Positions 25,045 to 38,644 of a DNA stretch of 64,000 bases are shown here, piece by piece. Numbering within the stretch: the first letter of the stretch is position 1; every line of letters begins with the position of its first letter. The notes under the pieces were generated by a model. The model was not told the DNA's origin and ran no database searches. It saw only the letters and a list, made by a program, of their open reading frames with translations. The DNA lies in the NCBI GenBank assembly GCA_022113835.1, contig JAILWY010000008.1, positions 240,001 through 304,000 of the forward strand. Direction: 5' to 3'. The DNA is from Atopsyche davidsoni. Lineage: Eukaryota > Arthropoda > Insecta > Trichoptera > Hydrobiosidae. Made by a program: the position numbers and the translations under genes.

Positions 25045-25200
25045 GCAGTGGCTCAATAGCATAATTGGATAATGCACCGGCCATGTAAGCTTGGAGATGG
25101 GTCTGGGAGAATGGGTTCAAATCTCACCGTCTGGTTCAAATCTGTCCGAGAGTTTTTTTAATCATTTTCAATGTGTGAAAAAATGTGCCTAATCATATAC
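25045..25200 (+). mobile_element. tRNA-Arg-like SINE
   Basis: The head contains an A-box-like TAGCATAATTGGATAATGC, close to the D-arm of tRNA-Arg, and a B-box GGGTTCAAATCTC about 45 bp downstream. Together they form an internal RNA polymerase III promoter. The acceptor stem does not pair and there is a mutated anticodon region, so this is not a tRNA gene. The tail (ATCATTTTCAATGTG...AAATGTGCC) is shared with the inverted repeat just upstream. Confidence 0.65.
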
Positions 25201-25323
25201 ATACTCGTATTTAAAACATAAAACATCATTTACAGGTATCATTCAGGCGGGCTCGACGGCCTGGTATATACAATTCCAATGCTGACACGTGCGTTCTGTT
25301 AAACAATCAACAACAACAACTTC

Positions 25324-25334
<11 letters not shown>

Positions 25335-25394
<60 letters not shown>
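25335..25394. repeat. (TA)n microsatellite, left flank of X1 copy 1
   Basis: About 60 bp of alternating TA ends exactly at the X1 terminal repeat. Confidence 0.97.
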
Positions 25395-25398
<4 letters not shown>

Positions 25399-27596
25399 GG
25401 TGTCCCTTAAAATTCAAGTTCAATATTTTTTTACGCATACCTTCTTAAAAGTTTAGTAATAACCCTATATTGTCTAGAAAAAAATATTAGTTCGATTTAT
25501 AAACGGTAACCCGTGCCGACTTGCGATTTTAACTTGTCCATACAAGTTGCGTAAGTACTGCGCTGTGACTTGTAACTGCATGTTTTATTTGTCATTTCAT
25601 ACGTGATTTTTGAGATTAGTAGTGCTCCATTGTTTAGTGCGTTAACATGTCGGTGGAATTACGGAGTGATAAACAAAATAATTTCCTTATCGGTTTGCCT
25701 AGATATCAAATAAATGGTGCAAAATTACCATCTAATCGACAAATTCCCTCGGTCCTATTTTACAATATTCGTGAGGTTAAACTGATTGTTAGTGAAAGTG
25801 CAAATCTTGTGATTAGGGAGTGCATCATATATTGGGAAAAAGCAAGAATTCCAACAAGGGCATATCCTAACTGCGTGAAGAAAATTGTTGATTTATATCA
25901 TGTTTGGAGAGAGTTGCAAAAAAAATTGTAAGAAAACTCAGGTTACGTTCAAGAGCCGTGAGAACAATTTCAAAATTGATCTTGATAATTTGTTTGATAT
26001 TGCACATGCTGATGCTTTTGAGAGAATGAAAATAGAGTAAGATAAATTATTTTTAATGAAACAGAGAGAGCCAGATCGACCAGGATGCTTAGGTGGTGTT
26101 GATAAAAAATTGTCGGAAAAAGAAGATAGATCTAAACAACGACGATTGGAAGAAGAGGAAAGGGTTGTAAGACAAAGATAACCACTAGCTGCTGAAACTA
26201 GAAAATCAAGGGCAGAAGCATTAAAATCTGACTTCTTTGGAAGTAATGTACCCGAAGTAGTCACAGTCCATTGGGATGGAAAACTATTACCCGGGTTAGA
26301 TGTACGAAGTTCTAAAGAAGAACGCTTGCCAGTTATTGCTTCGTTTGACGATAAGGAACAGCTTCTTGCAGTGCCAAAACTAGAACATTCTTCTGAAAAA
26401 CATCAAGCTAAGGCTGTCTCAACAGCTCTCTTTGACTAGAACCTTCACGATAAAGTACAAATAATGTGCTGCGACACAACAGCTTTCAATACTGGCCGTT
26501 TCAATGGAGCTTGTGCTATTATGGAGAAACTTTAGAAAGAGAATTGCTGCTCGTCTGTCGTCATCATGTTTATGAATTGGTCCTAAAAGCTGTCTTTGAA
26601 AGCAAAATTAAGTAAATTACTAGTAGTCCAGATACTCCAATGTTTAAAAAGTTCAGAGAAAATTGGAAAAACATCGACGCTAGTAACATTGAACCATCTC
26701 TTAATTTCGTAAAACAACGTGTTGCCGAGACAGACATTCAAGCTTTTTTAATATTTTATAAGGCAGAATTAGACAAAGGTTATGTAAGAGATGACGACCA
26801 CAAATTGGTCGAACTGTGCGTAATAATTTTGGGAGGAGACTCAGAGGAAAAATTAAAACTAAGCCCCCCCAAAGCCATGCATCAGGCACGCTGGATGGCG
26901 AGAGCGATCTATTCTTTAAAAATGTGTTTACTTCAGTCACAATGCAGAATAACTGCGAAGGACAAAAAGACTCTACAAGATGTTTGCTTATGTTTGTAAA
27001 ACACTGGATGATTTCGTATCGGAAAAAACAAACAATTTTTATCACGACTGCAGATCGACGACAGTTTTCTAAAGGAAGATGTATCTTCTTGGAATAATAA
27101 TAGTGCTTTTGTGGAAGCTAAAAGAAAAATAAGTTATTTGAGGGTTGTGAATGATACTGCTGAAAGGGCTGTTAAAATGATGCAAGATTTTAACGGACTT
27201 ATCGCGGCTGAAGAAGAACAAAAACAGTTCTTGCTGCGCTGTGTCCAGGAACATAGAAAATTGTATCCGGACTGTAAAAAAACAACTCTATAAAAAAGTT
27301 ACCCTGACTGATTGTTATTACTTTATGTTTTTGATTAAAGATTAATGTTCATTTAATTGAATTTTTACTATTATTCACTTAATTTATTGCATTTATAATG
27401 ATTTTATACCAGACCGAAATATCAAGACAAAACACGTTTTTTACTAAACTTTGAAGCTCGGTCGGCACTAGTTGCAATTTTTCTAGAAAGATGAAATTTT
27501 ATATTTGAGTATCTTATAGCATTAGTAAAAAATGTAGAGGGTATGCATTTCGAAATTTGAAAAAAAAATTTTTTTGGTCATATAAGGGACACCCTA

Positions 27597-27597
<1 letters not shown>
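25395..27597 (+). mobile_element. X1 DNA transposon, copy 1 (decayed, internally deleted)
   Basis: Ends are TTAGGGTGTCCCTTA and its exact complement, set in (TA)n on both sides, so a TA target duplication is likely but cannot be separated from the microsatellite. At 2203 bp it is about 400 bp shorter than copies 2 and 3. The missing part covers the end of exon 1 and the whole intron. The gene carries several stops and frameshifts. This is the most diverged of the three copies. Confidence 0.9.
25647..27293 (+). pseudogene. X1 transposase pseudogene (copy 1)
   Basis: Starts MSVELRSDKQNNFL like copies 2 and 3. Breaks: an extra A in the run near 25920 (frameshift), TAA at 26038, a stop in RQR* near 26178, a stop replacing W in the FDW block near 26437, and further stops before 26640. 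The segment 26640-26999 is open and contains EPSLNFVKQRVAETD, ARWMARAIYSLK and LQSQCRITAKDKK. Here the A-run present in copies 2 and 3 is shorter and the frame is continuous. After about 26990 roughly 400 bp are missing relative to the others. The C-terminal block with NDTAERAVKMMQDFNGLI survives at 27111-27293. Non-functional. Confidence 0.88.
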
Positions 27598-27637
<40 letters not shown>

Positions 27638-27660
27638 CATATATATTTATATGTGTGTGT
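27598..27660. repeat. (TA)n microsatellite, right flank of X1 copy 1
   Basis: Alternating TA with a few interruptions, ending in (TG)n. Confidence 0.95.
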
Positions 27661-28080
27661 TAGTTTTTTATTTATATAAGTGCGGAATTTGTCTCTTGCC
27701 GTCAAATAACTCTTGTTATAGGCGAATCCGATCGATTAAAAAAAAAATTACAAGAAACACACTGACGTTACAGTAATGTATTATACTGCACTTAACAGCT
27801 CAATGTTCAGATATTTGAATATTGAAAATATATCAATTAGTTTTACTAGTAAATCTATAACTCGTACCCAGTAAAACACGCAGAGTGTGGAGAGATGTAC
27901 TTGGGCATCAGCTAATTATGCAGAGTTCGCGTCTCATTAATCCGTTGCCCGGTGCGTGCTTTCGATATGCAAATGGCCCGAGAGGCTGACGAGGTTCTGG
28001 TCCACGAGTAGTGTTCGGTAAATTATAAAAAATCTCCTAAGAAATGTTTTTAACAACTTCATAATTTTCTATTTTTATAC
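27661..28080. other. Gene-free spacer with an island
   Basis: A GC-richer island lies at about 27880-28020. No coding sequence is seen. Confidence 0.4.
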
Positions 28081-28250
28081 TTTAAATAAAATACATGAGT
28101 GATATTTCCACGCGTTAATTTTTATTGGTAACCGGTTTCGCCAACCTTACACGTTAGCATTATCAAATTCAGTTTGATAATGCCAACGTCGGTCACCGAT
28201 AATAATTAACATGGGAGAAAATCACTCAAGTATATCATTTAAAATATTAA
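28081..28250. repeat. FB repeat, core only
   Basis: Both arms are present: GGTAACCGGTTTCGCCAACC...GCATTATCAAA and TTTGATAATGCCAACG...GGTCACCGATAATAATTAAC, with AAATCACTCAAG at the right end. Neither side carries the tail, so orientation cannot be assigned. Confidence 0.82.
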
Positions 28251-31200
28251 AACATTTTCGATAAGGCTTGCGACTCAAAGTAAAAAAATATTAAGAAAAA
28301 TCTTCATTTGAGTGGGTGAATTTATTTTTGCGAGTGTTGTATTCAGCTTATGTGGCAGTTTGGGTTTAGAATATGTGACCTATCATATGTCCTGATAAAA
28401 ATATATAGCATACTTTTGTCAATAAAAATTTGGCGTCTATATAGAGGAATAGTCTAATAGTGTTTGAAATAAAAACGAAAAGACGTAAAAATGACAATAT
28501 TAAAGTACGCGCTTACCAAATATAGTGAGCCATAGTAATGCTATTTTTTAATAAAATTCTTTCAAGGAGACAGGGTGGAGTGAACGAGAGTGGAGAGAGA
28601 GGGAAGCTGAGAGAGTGCGACGGGAATTACGTCAACCCATTAATATTAATATTTTATAAATAAGAAAAAAATCCAGCTGAATTACAAAAATAGAATCCTC
28701 CAGAATGAATCCACCCATTATACTCCAGGCCGGACACAATACCGAGCCAATATTTGTCCCACAGGCCCGGACGCGCAAGGACAGCGCACAGTGGCGCGGC
28801 TGCTGGACTGTCGGCCACGAAATCCATTCAATCATATTTAAAAATTGATCTTTGCAAAAACAAAAGAATTTCAATATTGCACTATGTTAAAATAGGATAG
28901 TTTTGTAAAAAAAATGTTATCAATATAATAGTATTGTAAATTGTTACACCTGTATATAAACATACTTAGTATTTTTGGCAGAAAGTGCTTGATGAAGTTC
29001 TATTTTTATAATGTGGAAAACACTAAGAACATGCCATTATATCATCAAATTATTTGTGTTACTGAAAACATGTTTTATAAACACTTAAAATATTATGTAC
29101 ATAAAACTGGTTTTTATTGTATAATCAATTTTTTAAATAGCATTATTAAAAGAATTGAAAAGAAAATTATCACAAGAATGAGAATTGTTGCAAAAGAGAA
29201 ATAATAGAAAAATCGGTACATTTGTCAAGCAGATTTGTTAGATTGAAATTTAAAAGTAAAGTAAAAAATTAAGGGATGTGTTGTTTTGTGCAGAGCACAA
29301 AAAATGGCCATCGATCGTCCGAGGTCGAGGCGCGCTCGTAAAGCTTAATTTATTTTTTATTTCTCATTTCTATAGATTTTATTAAATTTCATATTATTAT
29401 CAATAAAGAAAATATAAAAAAGGTCCTTGAAACTATGGCGTCGAGGTCACTGTGTGGGTCTCGTAGAGGGGACATCGGGTCTCTCCCTAAAAAAGCTCTG
29501 TTTATTCGGCGAGCACGAAGAGAAATGAAAAACAGGTCGTTTTGAGTTTTAAAATTTTAGCCGCGCACAAAAGAGGAAAATTAGCCGCGAACAGTAAAAA
29601 GGACGTGCGCCTCTAAAATAAACTAAACTGAATGCTCAATGCCGCCGCGGCACACCTCCTGCTACCATCCTTAGAAAAATAGTATCTTTACTTGTTTTAT
29701 TTTGATATAAAAATCTAATGTCTCATAATGTATAACTAAAACCATTACATGATATATTTAATATATATTTTGAATAAATTGAGATACTGTTAGTAGTAGT
29801 TATTGAAAAAATCTTTGATTTCACCTGGCGGTACTGCAGCCTCTCGGGCTAATAGGACGCTAGCAAACAAACAAGTAAGAAGTTGGAGATCCCCTTTGGA
29901 GTCCTGCGCTCGTCATAAGTGAATCTGAAATCCGAGATCAGGATGACGGATGACTTGTGATGGAGGCCAGGCACAATACACCGCACCCTCGGCCAACTGT
30001 GCTGCTATTCGCGGCGCCCAATAAGCCTGCCTCGATGCCAGCCTTTGTAGGCTATCGGGGAAGTGGATATAAGCGGTCCAACTGAATTCAGATTCATATC
30101 CTCCCCCACTTTGGGGGTATATAAGGCTATCCTCTGCAGCTATTGTAAAATGTTTTAAAATGAATCATCAAATAGAGACATTTTTTTATAGACTTTATTA
30201 AAGACATGCAAGATGTTTGTACATTTAATAAACATTTGATTTTTATGTGATTAAGAATACAAGGTCGTTAATTGCTTGATATATTATTAGAATTAGCCAA
30301 TATAAAAAAAATCTACCTAGACTTATATTACATTTTACAATTTACATTATCCATTGTAGGAATGAATGCTTTTCTAAAAATATACACATTATATAATATA
30401 TATAATTAAGTCATATTAATACAAGTGCAAGTTTTATGAAGTAAACATATAATCAGAATAGATCTGAATTAACATCGCGTTATTCATAATTTACAATTCA
30501 ATTTTTTTTACTAAGAGCTGCGTATATCGAGACTCACATCATGATTCCGGTGTCAACCAACAATTTTCCATAAATGTACTTTTCAAAAGATATTATACAC
30601 TTTTCTGTGTACTTCATAAGGAAACATATGAATCAAACCCTTTTATTGAAATTGAAAAATATTTTCCAGGCAGGGTATTATCAGCAGCCCCTTTCCGCAG
30701 GGTTTTTGAAATTATTGAAGTTTTACCTGAGTGGGGATGTGACCCGGCGGGGGCGCGGAGCTTGCTCTAAGGGTGGCTCCGTCTGTGCTTTTGAGATTTA
30801 AAAAATGTTGCAAAAGATCAAAGCCCCATATCCTTAAAAAAATCATTCACAAAATACATATTCATAATTTTAATCAATTTCGTAGTCTCCGACAGTAATT
30901 TAAAAAATAGTAAAGCTGAATTTTATCCACGTTTGGTAGTATTGTGCGCCCAAATGCTTCTAAAAATCAATTTGTCTATGAAACAACGCCGCCGCGCGCC
31001 CGACGCTCTTCACATTTCATTTCTTTACGATTCAACTAACTTCCAACAAATACGTCACAAAGTATCGAATACATTTTATTGCGTTAACCCACTTGCGATC
31101 GTGTTCCTGTTGTATTTGTATTTGTGTCACTTTATTTTATATCGACACGTCAATTTATACTTCAACCAATTTCTTTCAGAGTCCTCGGGAGGGCGGAAGG

Positions 31201-34200
31201 AGGCGGGTGGCGCTTTATTGTATCTCTCTTCCCCACCTCTCCGCTCTCTTCTATCATCCTAAATCATTCGACACATAAATATAATAAGGTCGTCGTTACG
31301 TCCCAAATAAAATATCGATACTCACAGCTACTTGCGGCACTTCAATTTTTATAAGAAGCAATATTTCGATCGGGAATTTATTATTAAAGGAGTTTTATCA
31401 AAAAAATAACTAACGATAAAATAGTATTTCATATCCATCACAGTATTTGTCTAGTTGAAAGTTAACGCATTAAAATAAAGAAATTTTAATTGTTCTTCAG
31501 ACGATCAACAGCGAAATATTTTCATGAAATGAAAAAATTTCTGAGTAAGCACAAAGAAAAAATATATCTGGGTTTGATCAATTGGAATAAAAATGATTAT
31601 GGTCATGGAAACGTTGATATACTAGTATATGCTATAATTTTGTTTACAAAATAAAGGTGTTTAATAACAAAGCGTATTACATGAGATTACAGCAGTAGTG
31701 CCCGCGCAGGGCTCCGCGGCGCGGGACTTGATAAATGCCCCGAATATTACCTCAGTACTCGTAACAAAAGTAGGGAATTACTTGTAATGTGGGGAGGCGC
31801 GGGGCTCGCGGGGAGGCTCTCGCCGGCAGGGGATGATTGCTCAATCACGGATCTTCATGGGCCGTTACGCCTCCCGCCGGCCCTCCCCTCACCACTGTCT
31901 CACCCTCTGGAATTGCACCCTAATGCTGCGTAATAGTGGCGGCGATAGAATTCGTCGAATTTAGTAGACATAATTTGTTGCTTCTTTAATTTACGATGAC
32001 GTTGTTTTGTTGATTTTAACGTCGCCACTTTGCCAAAAACACTTTATCTTGGAACTTTTATTTTTATGAGGATGCTCGACGGTTGTCAGCTCAGATTTAA
32101 AATAATCAGCTAGTTTTTGTTTCTGTATGGGCCATAGGATCTTATTGCTTTAATGTTATCAAGTGAGTTCATTGCATTTGATTAAATTTAATTAAAACCT
32201 AGAATTAAAAGTGGGATTAGCAGAGCGGTATACGTTTGAACAGGCACCGCTAATCAACTCCCCGGGTAATTTGGAATTCGGAGAAGCCGGGCATTAAATG
32301 AAATAAAAACTTTTCAGCGGTTAATTGCAACGATTTAATTTGATCTGAAGTTGTAATATTAATCAAATAGATTTTACTAGTGTATAAAATAATTTTCTTA
32401 TTTGTATAAATTTATGTATATTTATGTTATAACATATTCATACTTATAACATAAACTATGTCGATAGCAAATATTATCGATGTTATTAATTATCTAAAAT
32501 TGTATTATTTGTCGATGAGGTTCTTCATCTACTGCGATATAATCAAGTAATAGATTTTTGTTTGGTTATGTTGGTTTCTTCTTGGTGGTTTTTTTATTTC
32601 TTCACAGTGATTACAAACAGGTTACAAACCTTTTAACCTGGTATTTTCATTAGTATATATTAAAAAAAAAATCCATTCCTTTTCTTAAATTTTTAAAAAA
32701 TATTCCTATTTTCTACAATTCTTTAAATCTGTGTTTAGCATCGATCGCGAAAACTGAGCTCCCGGTGCAACAAGCGACCCCGCCAAGTCCCTTTCTTTTA
32801 GATCGTGACGTCAAGGCTTCGACACGAACCCACCCCGCGAAGCATTACAGAATGCTCGCGAATGTATTGGATTAAGGTATTTAGTAGTATTATAGGATAT
32901 TTTTTCTTTCTTATCTTTAAAAAAATACAAAAGAATAGTAATAAATTTAAAATCATCCGGCATAAAAAAGTGATTAAAAAAATAGAAATTTAATAAAATA
33001 CTAAGTATTTTAAAAAATATCTACATAAATACATTTTATATAGGTGATAAAAAATCATAAATTTAAAAACCATCTATTTTTTAAAGAATTTAATGAAAAT
33101 GAAATTATGTTATAAAATCTCTTTTATTATATATTTTTTAGTTTACTTTACATTATTTTCATATTTTCTTTTTAAATAATAACGATCAAGATTAACTTTA
33201 AGAAGTTGAACATGAAAACTATAGTTGAAAAACATGTTTTTTTAGCGATAAATGATAATCTTGAAACAATAATCAAAATTTAAAAAAAAAGTTGATTAAT
33301 CTAGAAAAAAAGAAGTTCTTTTATTTTAAACGGTCGTTATGGTCAAGATTTTATTCAAATAAAATAATAAAACAAATTAATTTGAAAATTAATTATCTCC
33401 AAAACCTTTATTTAAGTTGATTTAATAAAGCTGAGTGGACGGTATTTACAATCAAACCTGCTTCACCGGATGTTCAAGGGTTTTCAGAAAAGCAATCACC
33501 CAGCGAACGGTGTTTCCAAATTATTTAGGTATTATGATAAAATAAATAGCAGAAAAGATCAAAATAATTTTGAAGCTTTTTTAAATTTAGTTTTAATAAG
33601 CTGATCCACGGAAATGACATTTAAATAGCTGTTAAATACTTGTGATATTTTGGATCTAGTGCAGTTTTTTTTTTATGTTATTTCAGAAGCCTTTATATGA
33701 TTTACCTTCGAACGGGTCTAATACTATTTTCTATATATGGCTTGAGAAATTTATGTTAAATAATTACATATTTTTGACTATAATTAAAACACAGTGTACC
33801 CTCGAAATCTCTGTTTGTTATCTATATAACTAAGTGTTTTACTTATTAGTAGCAATTGTTCACATTGGTCACTCTTTTAAAAGCCTTGCTTTGTTAAAAT
33901 TATTTAACATGAACAGGTCAGTAATATAAATTAACCAAAATAAAGATGCATTAACAGTGACATAAGGTAAAAAGTCAATGGTATTATTGCTTTAATCGAA
34001 ATATTATTTTAATATTAATCATTAAATAAAATAAGCGAAGCAAGAATACAAGATTTACGAAATTAAAAATGTATTAAGAGACAAACAACTGACATTATAT
34101 TCTGTTCCACCTTTGAGGCACATTCTTTCTTTTTTTCAGCCGAGGTCCATTAGTCACGCATTCCACTCTACTTTGGGTAAGTTTTTTCGTATAAAGTTTT

Positions 34201-34932
34201 TTAAACGTTAACATAGCAATATGCGAACAGAATTGTTGGAAAACATAGCTGTAGGAGTAGCAAAGAATACTTTATTCATTCATTAAAAGTAATTACATTT
34301 ATAAGGTTAACATGAAATAAAAAAATGTTTACTAGAAAATTTAAAATAATATTTTGGTAAAAAATTTTAAAAATAGATAAATAGAAAATAATTTTTTAAA
34401 AGTATTGTTTTAGTCATGAATTAGATTTTTATTATTTATAGTTATAGCGATAATCTAAAAGTTTAGTTTTAAATATAAATTTTGAATAATTTTTTCGTCG
34501 TTTTATGCAAAAGACAATAAGATTAATATTTATTATTAGCACTACAGATTTAGATCTATTAAATGAGAAAACCTAGTGCTTACATTGTTGAATCTTTTGT
34601 TCCTTTGCTTGCGCAGCTGTGTTCCACGGGGCAGGCTGCATGTTGCGAGAGGAGCGCATATACCTAATCCACTCTAATAAAACGTGATAATTGTGGAGTA
34701 TTATTAATAGGAAGGAGCAGAGTGGGTTTTGTATCATCCCAGGGAGGGAGCCGGAAACTGTAAAGCGGGGGTGGCTTGTGGAGAAATAGATGTATAACTC
34801 TCTTTACACTACTACACAAAAGCAATTACGTGAAAAATATTACCTTATTTTGCATAAGATTCTAGTTAAGGTGATTTATTTATAATTTCTGTACACATAT
34901 GGATATATTTAAAGATTTTACTGAGCAGAAAT
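28251..34932. other. Large gene-free stretch with recurring GC-richer islands
   Basis: Islands of about 100-300 bp at 28720-28830, 29290-29660, 29830-30130, 30700-30790, 31150-31260, 31690-31960, 32210-32310, 32750-32860 and 34600-34780 are separated by AT-rich DNA. They are not copies of one another as far as I can see by eye, so they are not an obvious repeat family. ORFs here are short and unrecognised. A regulatory desert near a developmental gene would look like this, but that is inference. Confidence 0.4.
30110..30150 (+). promoter_or_regulatory. Possible TATA-type core promoter
   Basis: TATATAAGG at 30118-30126 sits at the edge of a GC-rich island just after an inverted C5/G5 pair (CCCCCACTTTGGGGG). 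No downstream exon is recognisable and no clear initiator is seen, so this is only a sequence match. Confidence 0.2.
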
Positions 34933-35150
34933 TCAATATTTTTGACAGAGAGTACTTGGAGGAATTCCATTTTAATACTTTTGAAAATACTTGAGTGATT
35001 TTGTACATGTTCTTTTTTATTTGTGACTGGTTTCGCCAACCTTTCACGTTGGCATTATCAAGAGTCAATGTCAGAGTTAATGCCAATGTGAAAGGTTGGC
35101 GAAACCGGAACACGTGAAAAATCACTCAAATATTTTACTCAAAAATATAT
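34933..35150 (-). repeat. FB repeat with core and left tail
   Basis: Tail TCAATATTTTTGACAGAGAG...GGAATTCC on the left, then the arm with GACTGGTTTCGCCAACC and TTTCACGTTGGCATTATCA, a short loop, and the opposite arm TTAATGCCAATGTGAAAGG ... GCGAAACCGG, ending ATCACTCAAATATTTTAC. No right tail. Confidence 0.85.
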
Positions 35151-38100
35151 TTTACTGAACGTTATTGAATAATTAAATTTATTATTGTTGAGTGAAAAAT
35201 AAACAAAGAGTTTTTGAATTCGAGTCGAAACTCTCCGAGTATTGCAGCCTTGTGGTTTGATCGTTTTGTCAAAAGACCTCTTCCAACTCCCGCAATATAT
35301 GCCGAAGAGAGCTTTAGATAGGCATATTCAATATTCCATTATTGCAAGTATAATTTCATTTTCACGATAGTGAAGATTCAACATTTATGTGATTTTTTTA
35401 ACAGATATAATAAAATAGTTCAATTAAGATATTATTTTCAACAGAATTTTGTTTGTATTATAAAACAATATAAATATGAAATAAAATATGTATAATTCTA
35501 ATTCTTTTTTGTATTAAGTCTAGATTAATATCGATTAGAAAAATATAGGTTTTAATAAAGTACCGGAGAAAGAAAGTCAATTTGGTTAAGCTCTTGCGTC
35601 CTTGATATTTCTCCACACAATAATGTTAATGGCAAGATATGCATCGTTGCATTGTCGCGGCCAGAAAAATTGTAAATGTACCTAACATAATAATTTGATA
35701 AAGAAGCGCTGAATAATTGTCTGATGCAGAATATATTCTTTGATAAAAGTTACCGCCCATGCAATACCTGCCGACTGAGGTGTGCTCTGCTCCGCTTGTA
35801 TCGCATATACGGCGGGCGAGTTGCGTCTGGAGCTGCCTTGCTGGAGTATTGTGCAAACACAGTGCCGGCACGTGAAGCATCAAAACGAAATATATTCGCC
35901 GGGTGTGCCCCGCATTCCGTTATACGAGTGCTCAGAAAATACCCAATATCGCGAGGACTTTAATTAATATCGCTCTTTTATTTTATTTCAATTTGAAATC
36001 ATAGCATGGCGGACGTGCGCGCGGCACACAGAACAGTATCGAAGTTAGTTTAACAAATGAAGTTTACAAATGGATGCTGCCAGAAAGTGAGAAATAAAAA
36101 TTTACAAAAAGTGTACTTCACGAGCATCAACTTTCTTGTCCATCCACTCGACATTACTTTATGCAAAAATATATTATTTTTTTTGTATTCAACACGATGA
36201 GTGATAATTCAACATATTTGAAGAGACGGACTTGGATGTCACAGCGTTGTTATTGTGAATAAACTCCACCTGTGAAGTTGATAATATCGATAGTGCATCT
36301 TATTTCTGAAACAACTTTCCGAAATCTTTTTAACACGGGTTTTCGTTAATTATTTAGTACGATGAAACGACAAAAAATGAACTATTCCAAATAATTGCAA
36401 ATGAAGCGAAACAAATCGCCCCTGAGAAAATATAGCAGAAAGAGTTTCACATGAAACGAAGCGTTGTTATTCCAAAAGAATAAAATAATTAAACATAAAA
36501 AAATCCTTTTTGATATAGAAGTTTACATTCTTTTAAGTTTTTAAAATTTAAGTTAGTAAAAGTATTTATATAAACAAAAACCAAAATCACTGACAAAAAC
36601 CCCTTTGAAGTAATTATTGTCTTTATATTAAATATTATTTATTATAAAATGCACTAAAACTAATTTTTAATGATGTGTTATAAGTTTAATCGATTCAAAC
36701 CTCTTTCCCCGCACAGTGCTCCGGGTTATTCGGATGCGCTCCTGGAAGAGCTCATCTGTCGCTCAGTCTTTAAAATAAAAAGAAACAATGCAAATAAAGC
36801 AGCGTTCAGCCAAAATATGTATTATACATGCAATTTTCATTTTTTATGCAAAACTCCTTAATTATTTTAATTCAAAATTGTTAAAAGTCTACATAGTATA
36901 TCCTGATGCAATTATATATGTAAAAAATACCACATAATATTTTTCAAAAAAAAATAAAAAACAATATTAGGAATTCACCAAAACAAAACTTAATCATTTT
37001 TACATATGTATTATAATTTAAAAGCACACAGAGAAAATATACATCAAAGCGTTTAGTTGGCTTCTCGCTCAAAAAGAAAAGACTTCAGAGGTCTACAACA
37101 ATATTGCGTTTCACGAGAAAACACTTCTTGCTATACCTGATTCTGAAAAACTTTGCATGGAATGGATACATGGGGTGGCTGTCTGCACCGGAGGAAGTTA
37201 AAAGGACCGCCCCTGGAACTACCGCCAACCCGGCGGTACAAACGATAACACAGTTTTAATATTTTTCCTCACAAGTTTAAGTTGTTTCCTCTCATGCTTG
37301 TAAGTTTTATCAAGAGAAAATTGATAGTTTGTTGCGGTTTTGTAATAGAATTATTTGAAGCACAAATATAAGCGAATACAGAAGAAAACTTTTATAAATT
37401 GTGAGTAATTTATATAGGTATAAGGAACTAAACATATTTTGTGGATACATTTACTTTAAACGTTGCAAATAAATTATTCATTCGTAACTTTTCTTGGTTT
37501 GTATATAATTCTAGTATTAATTACTATTGATAAATAATTTAACACCCTATAAAAATTTATTAAAAATTATTAAAGCAAAATCAAACTGAAGTTATAAATT
37601 TATAGTTTTGTTGATAATTTACTTATCAAGGAACTAGAAATATAACCCTCATTCAAAAAGCATTAGAAGATTTTTTATAAAACTTGAAAATTACTTCACT
37701 AGATATTAAAAAAAATAAAGTTCTAGAAATTTTTTTTGTTCATACTTTTGATTTATAAATAATGTTGTCACTCAATCGCAAAGTCTCTAAGTAGAGCCCA
37801 TAAAATCAACAATTGTTTTCTACTCCGAAGTGATAAAAAATCTATATATCAAAAATTATATCTCACGTTTAATTTCTATAGTATTCCCGCTTTCATCAAA
37901 TCAAATTCTAGTGATAAACCAAGATTTACAGAGCCGCAATTGTCTTCCTAGCTTTATGCTTGATGCTGGTTTTATCTGTGTGGTTCAGTCTCAGTATTTC
38001 GAGCTTTAAAGCTTGGACGTCCTCTTGGATGCAAAGCACAGCAGCCCAGCGGCAAGAGTTTCAGAAAGGAAAATTAATGAAATCTATCAAAGAAGCCAAC

Positions 38101-38328
38101 AATAGTAATAATGCGGGATGAGAGCGTTTCTCAGCAAGCCTTGCCGCGACTCATTAGGCGGAGACTTTGATCTATTTTGAATGCATTTGCCGGATGTTTG
38201 CCGTATGATAAATCGCATGCTAGAATGCTTCTTGCGCGGCCTGGCGCGATTCGGCGTAGTCAACTTGGCGCCGACGTCATGGCGCGGAATCTGCTTTGGC
38301 ACTACTGGTGTTAAAATATTATTATATG

Positions 38329-38332
<4 letters not shown>
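35151..38332. other. Gene-free stretch with islands
   Basis: Islands at about 35750-35960, 37080-37240 and 37930-38310. ORFs at 35724-35963 and 36670-36861 have no recognisable domain. Not called as genes. Confidence 0.4.

Positions 38333-38358
<26 letters not shown>
38333..38358. repeat. (TA)n microsatellite, left flank of X1 copy 2
   Basis: About 26 bp of alternating TA ends at the X1 terminus. Confidence 0.93.
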
Positions 38359-38362
<4 letters not shown>

Positions 38363-38644
38363 GGTGTCCCTTATATGACCAAAAAAATTTTTTTTTCAAA
38401 TTTCGAAATGCATACCCTCTACTTTTTTTACTAATGCTATAAGATACTTAAATATAAAATTTCATCTTTCTAGCATAATTGCAACCAGTGCCGACCGAGC
38501 TTCAAAGTTTAGTAAAAAACGTGTTTCGTCTTGATATTTCGGTCTGGTATAAAATCATTATAAATGCAATAAATTAAGTGAATAAAAGTAAAAATTCAAT
38601 TAGATGAACATTAATTTTTAATCAAAAACATAAAGTAATAACAA

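Noticed and set aside
25045..25130. Functional tRNA-Arg gene
   Set aside because: The A- and B-boxes are present, but the acceptor and anticodon stems do not pair, and a SINE tail follows.
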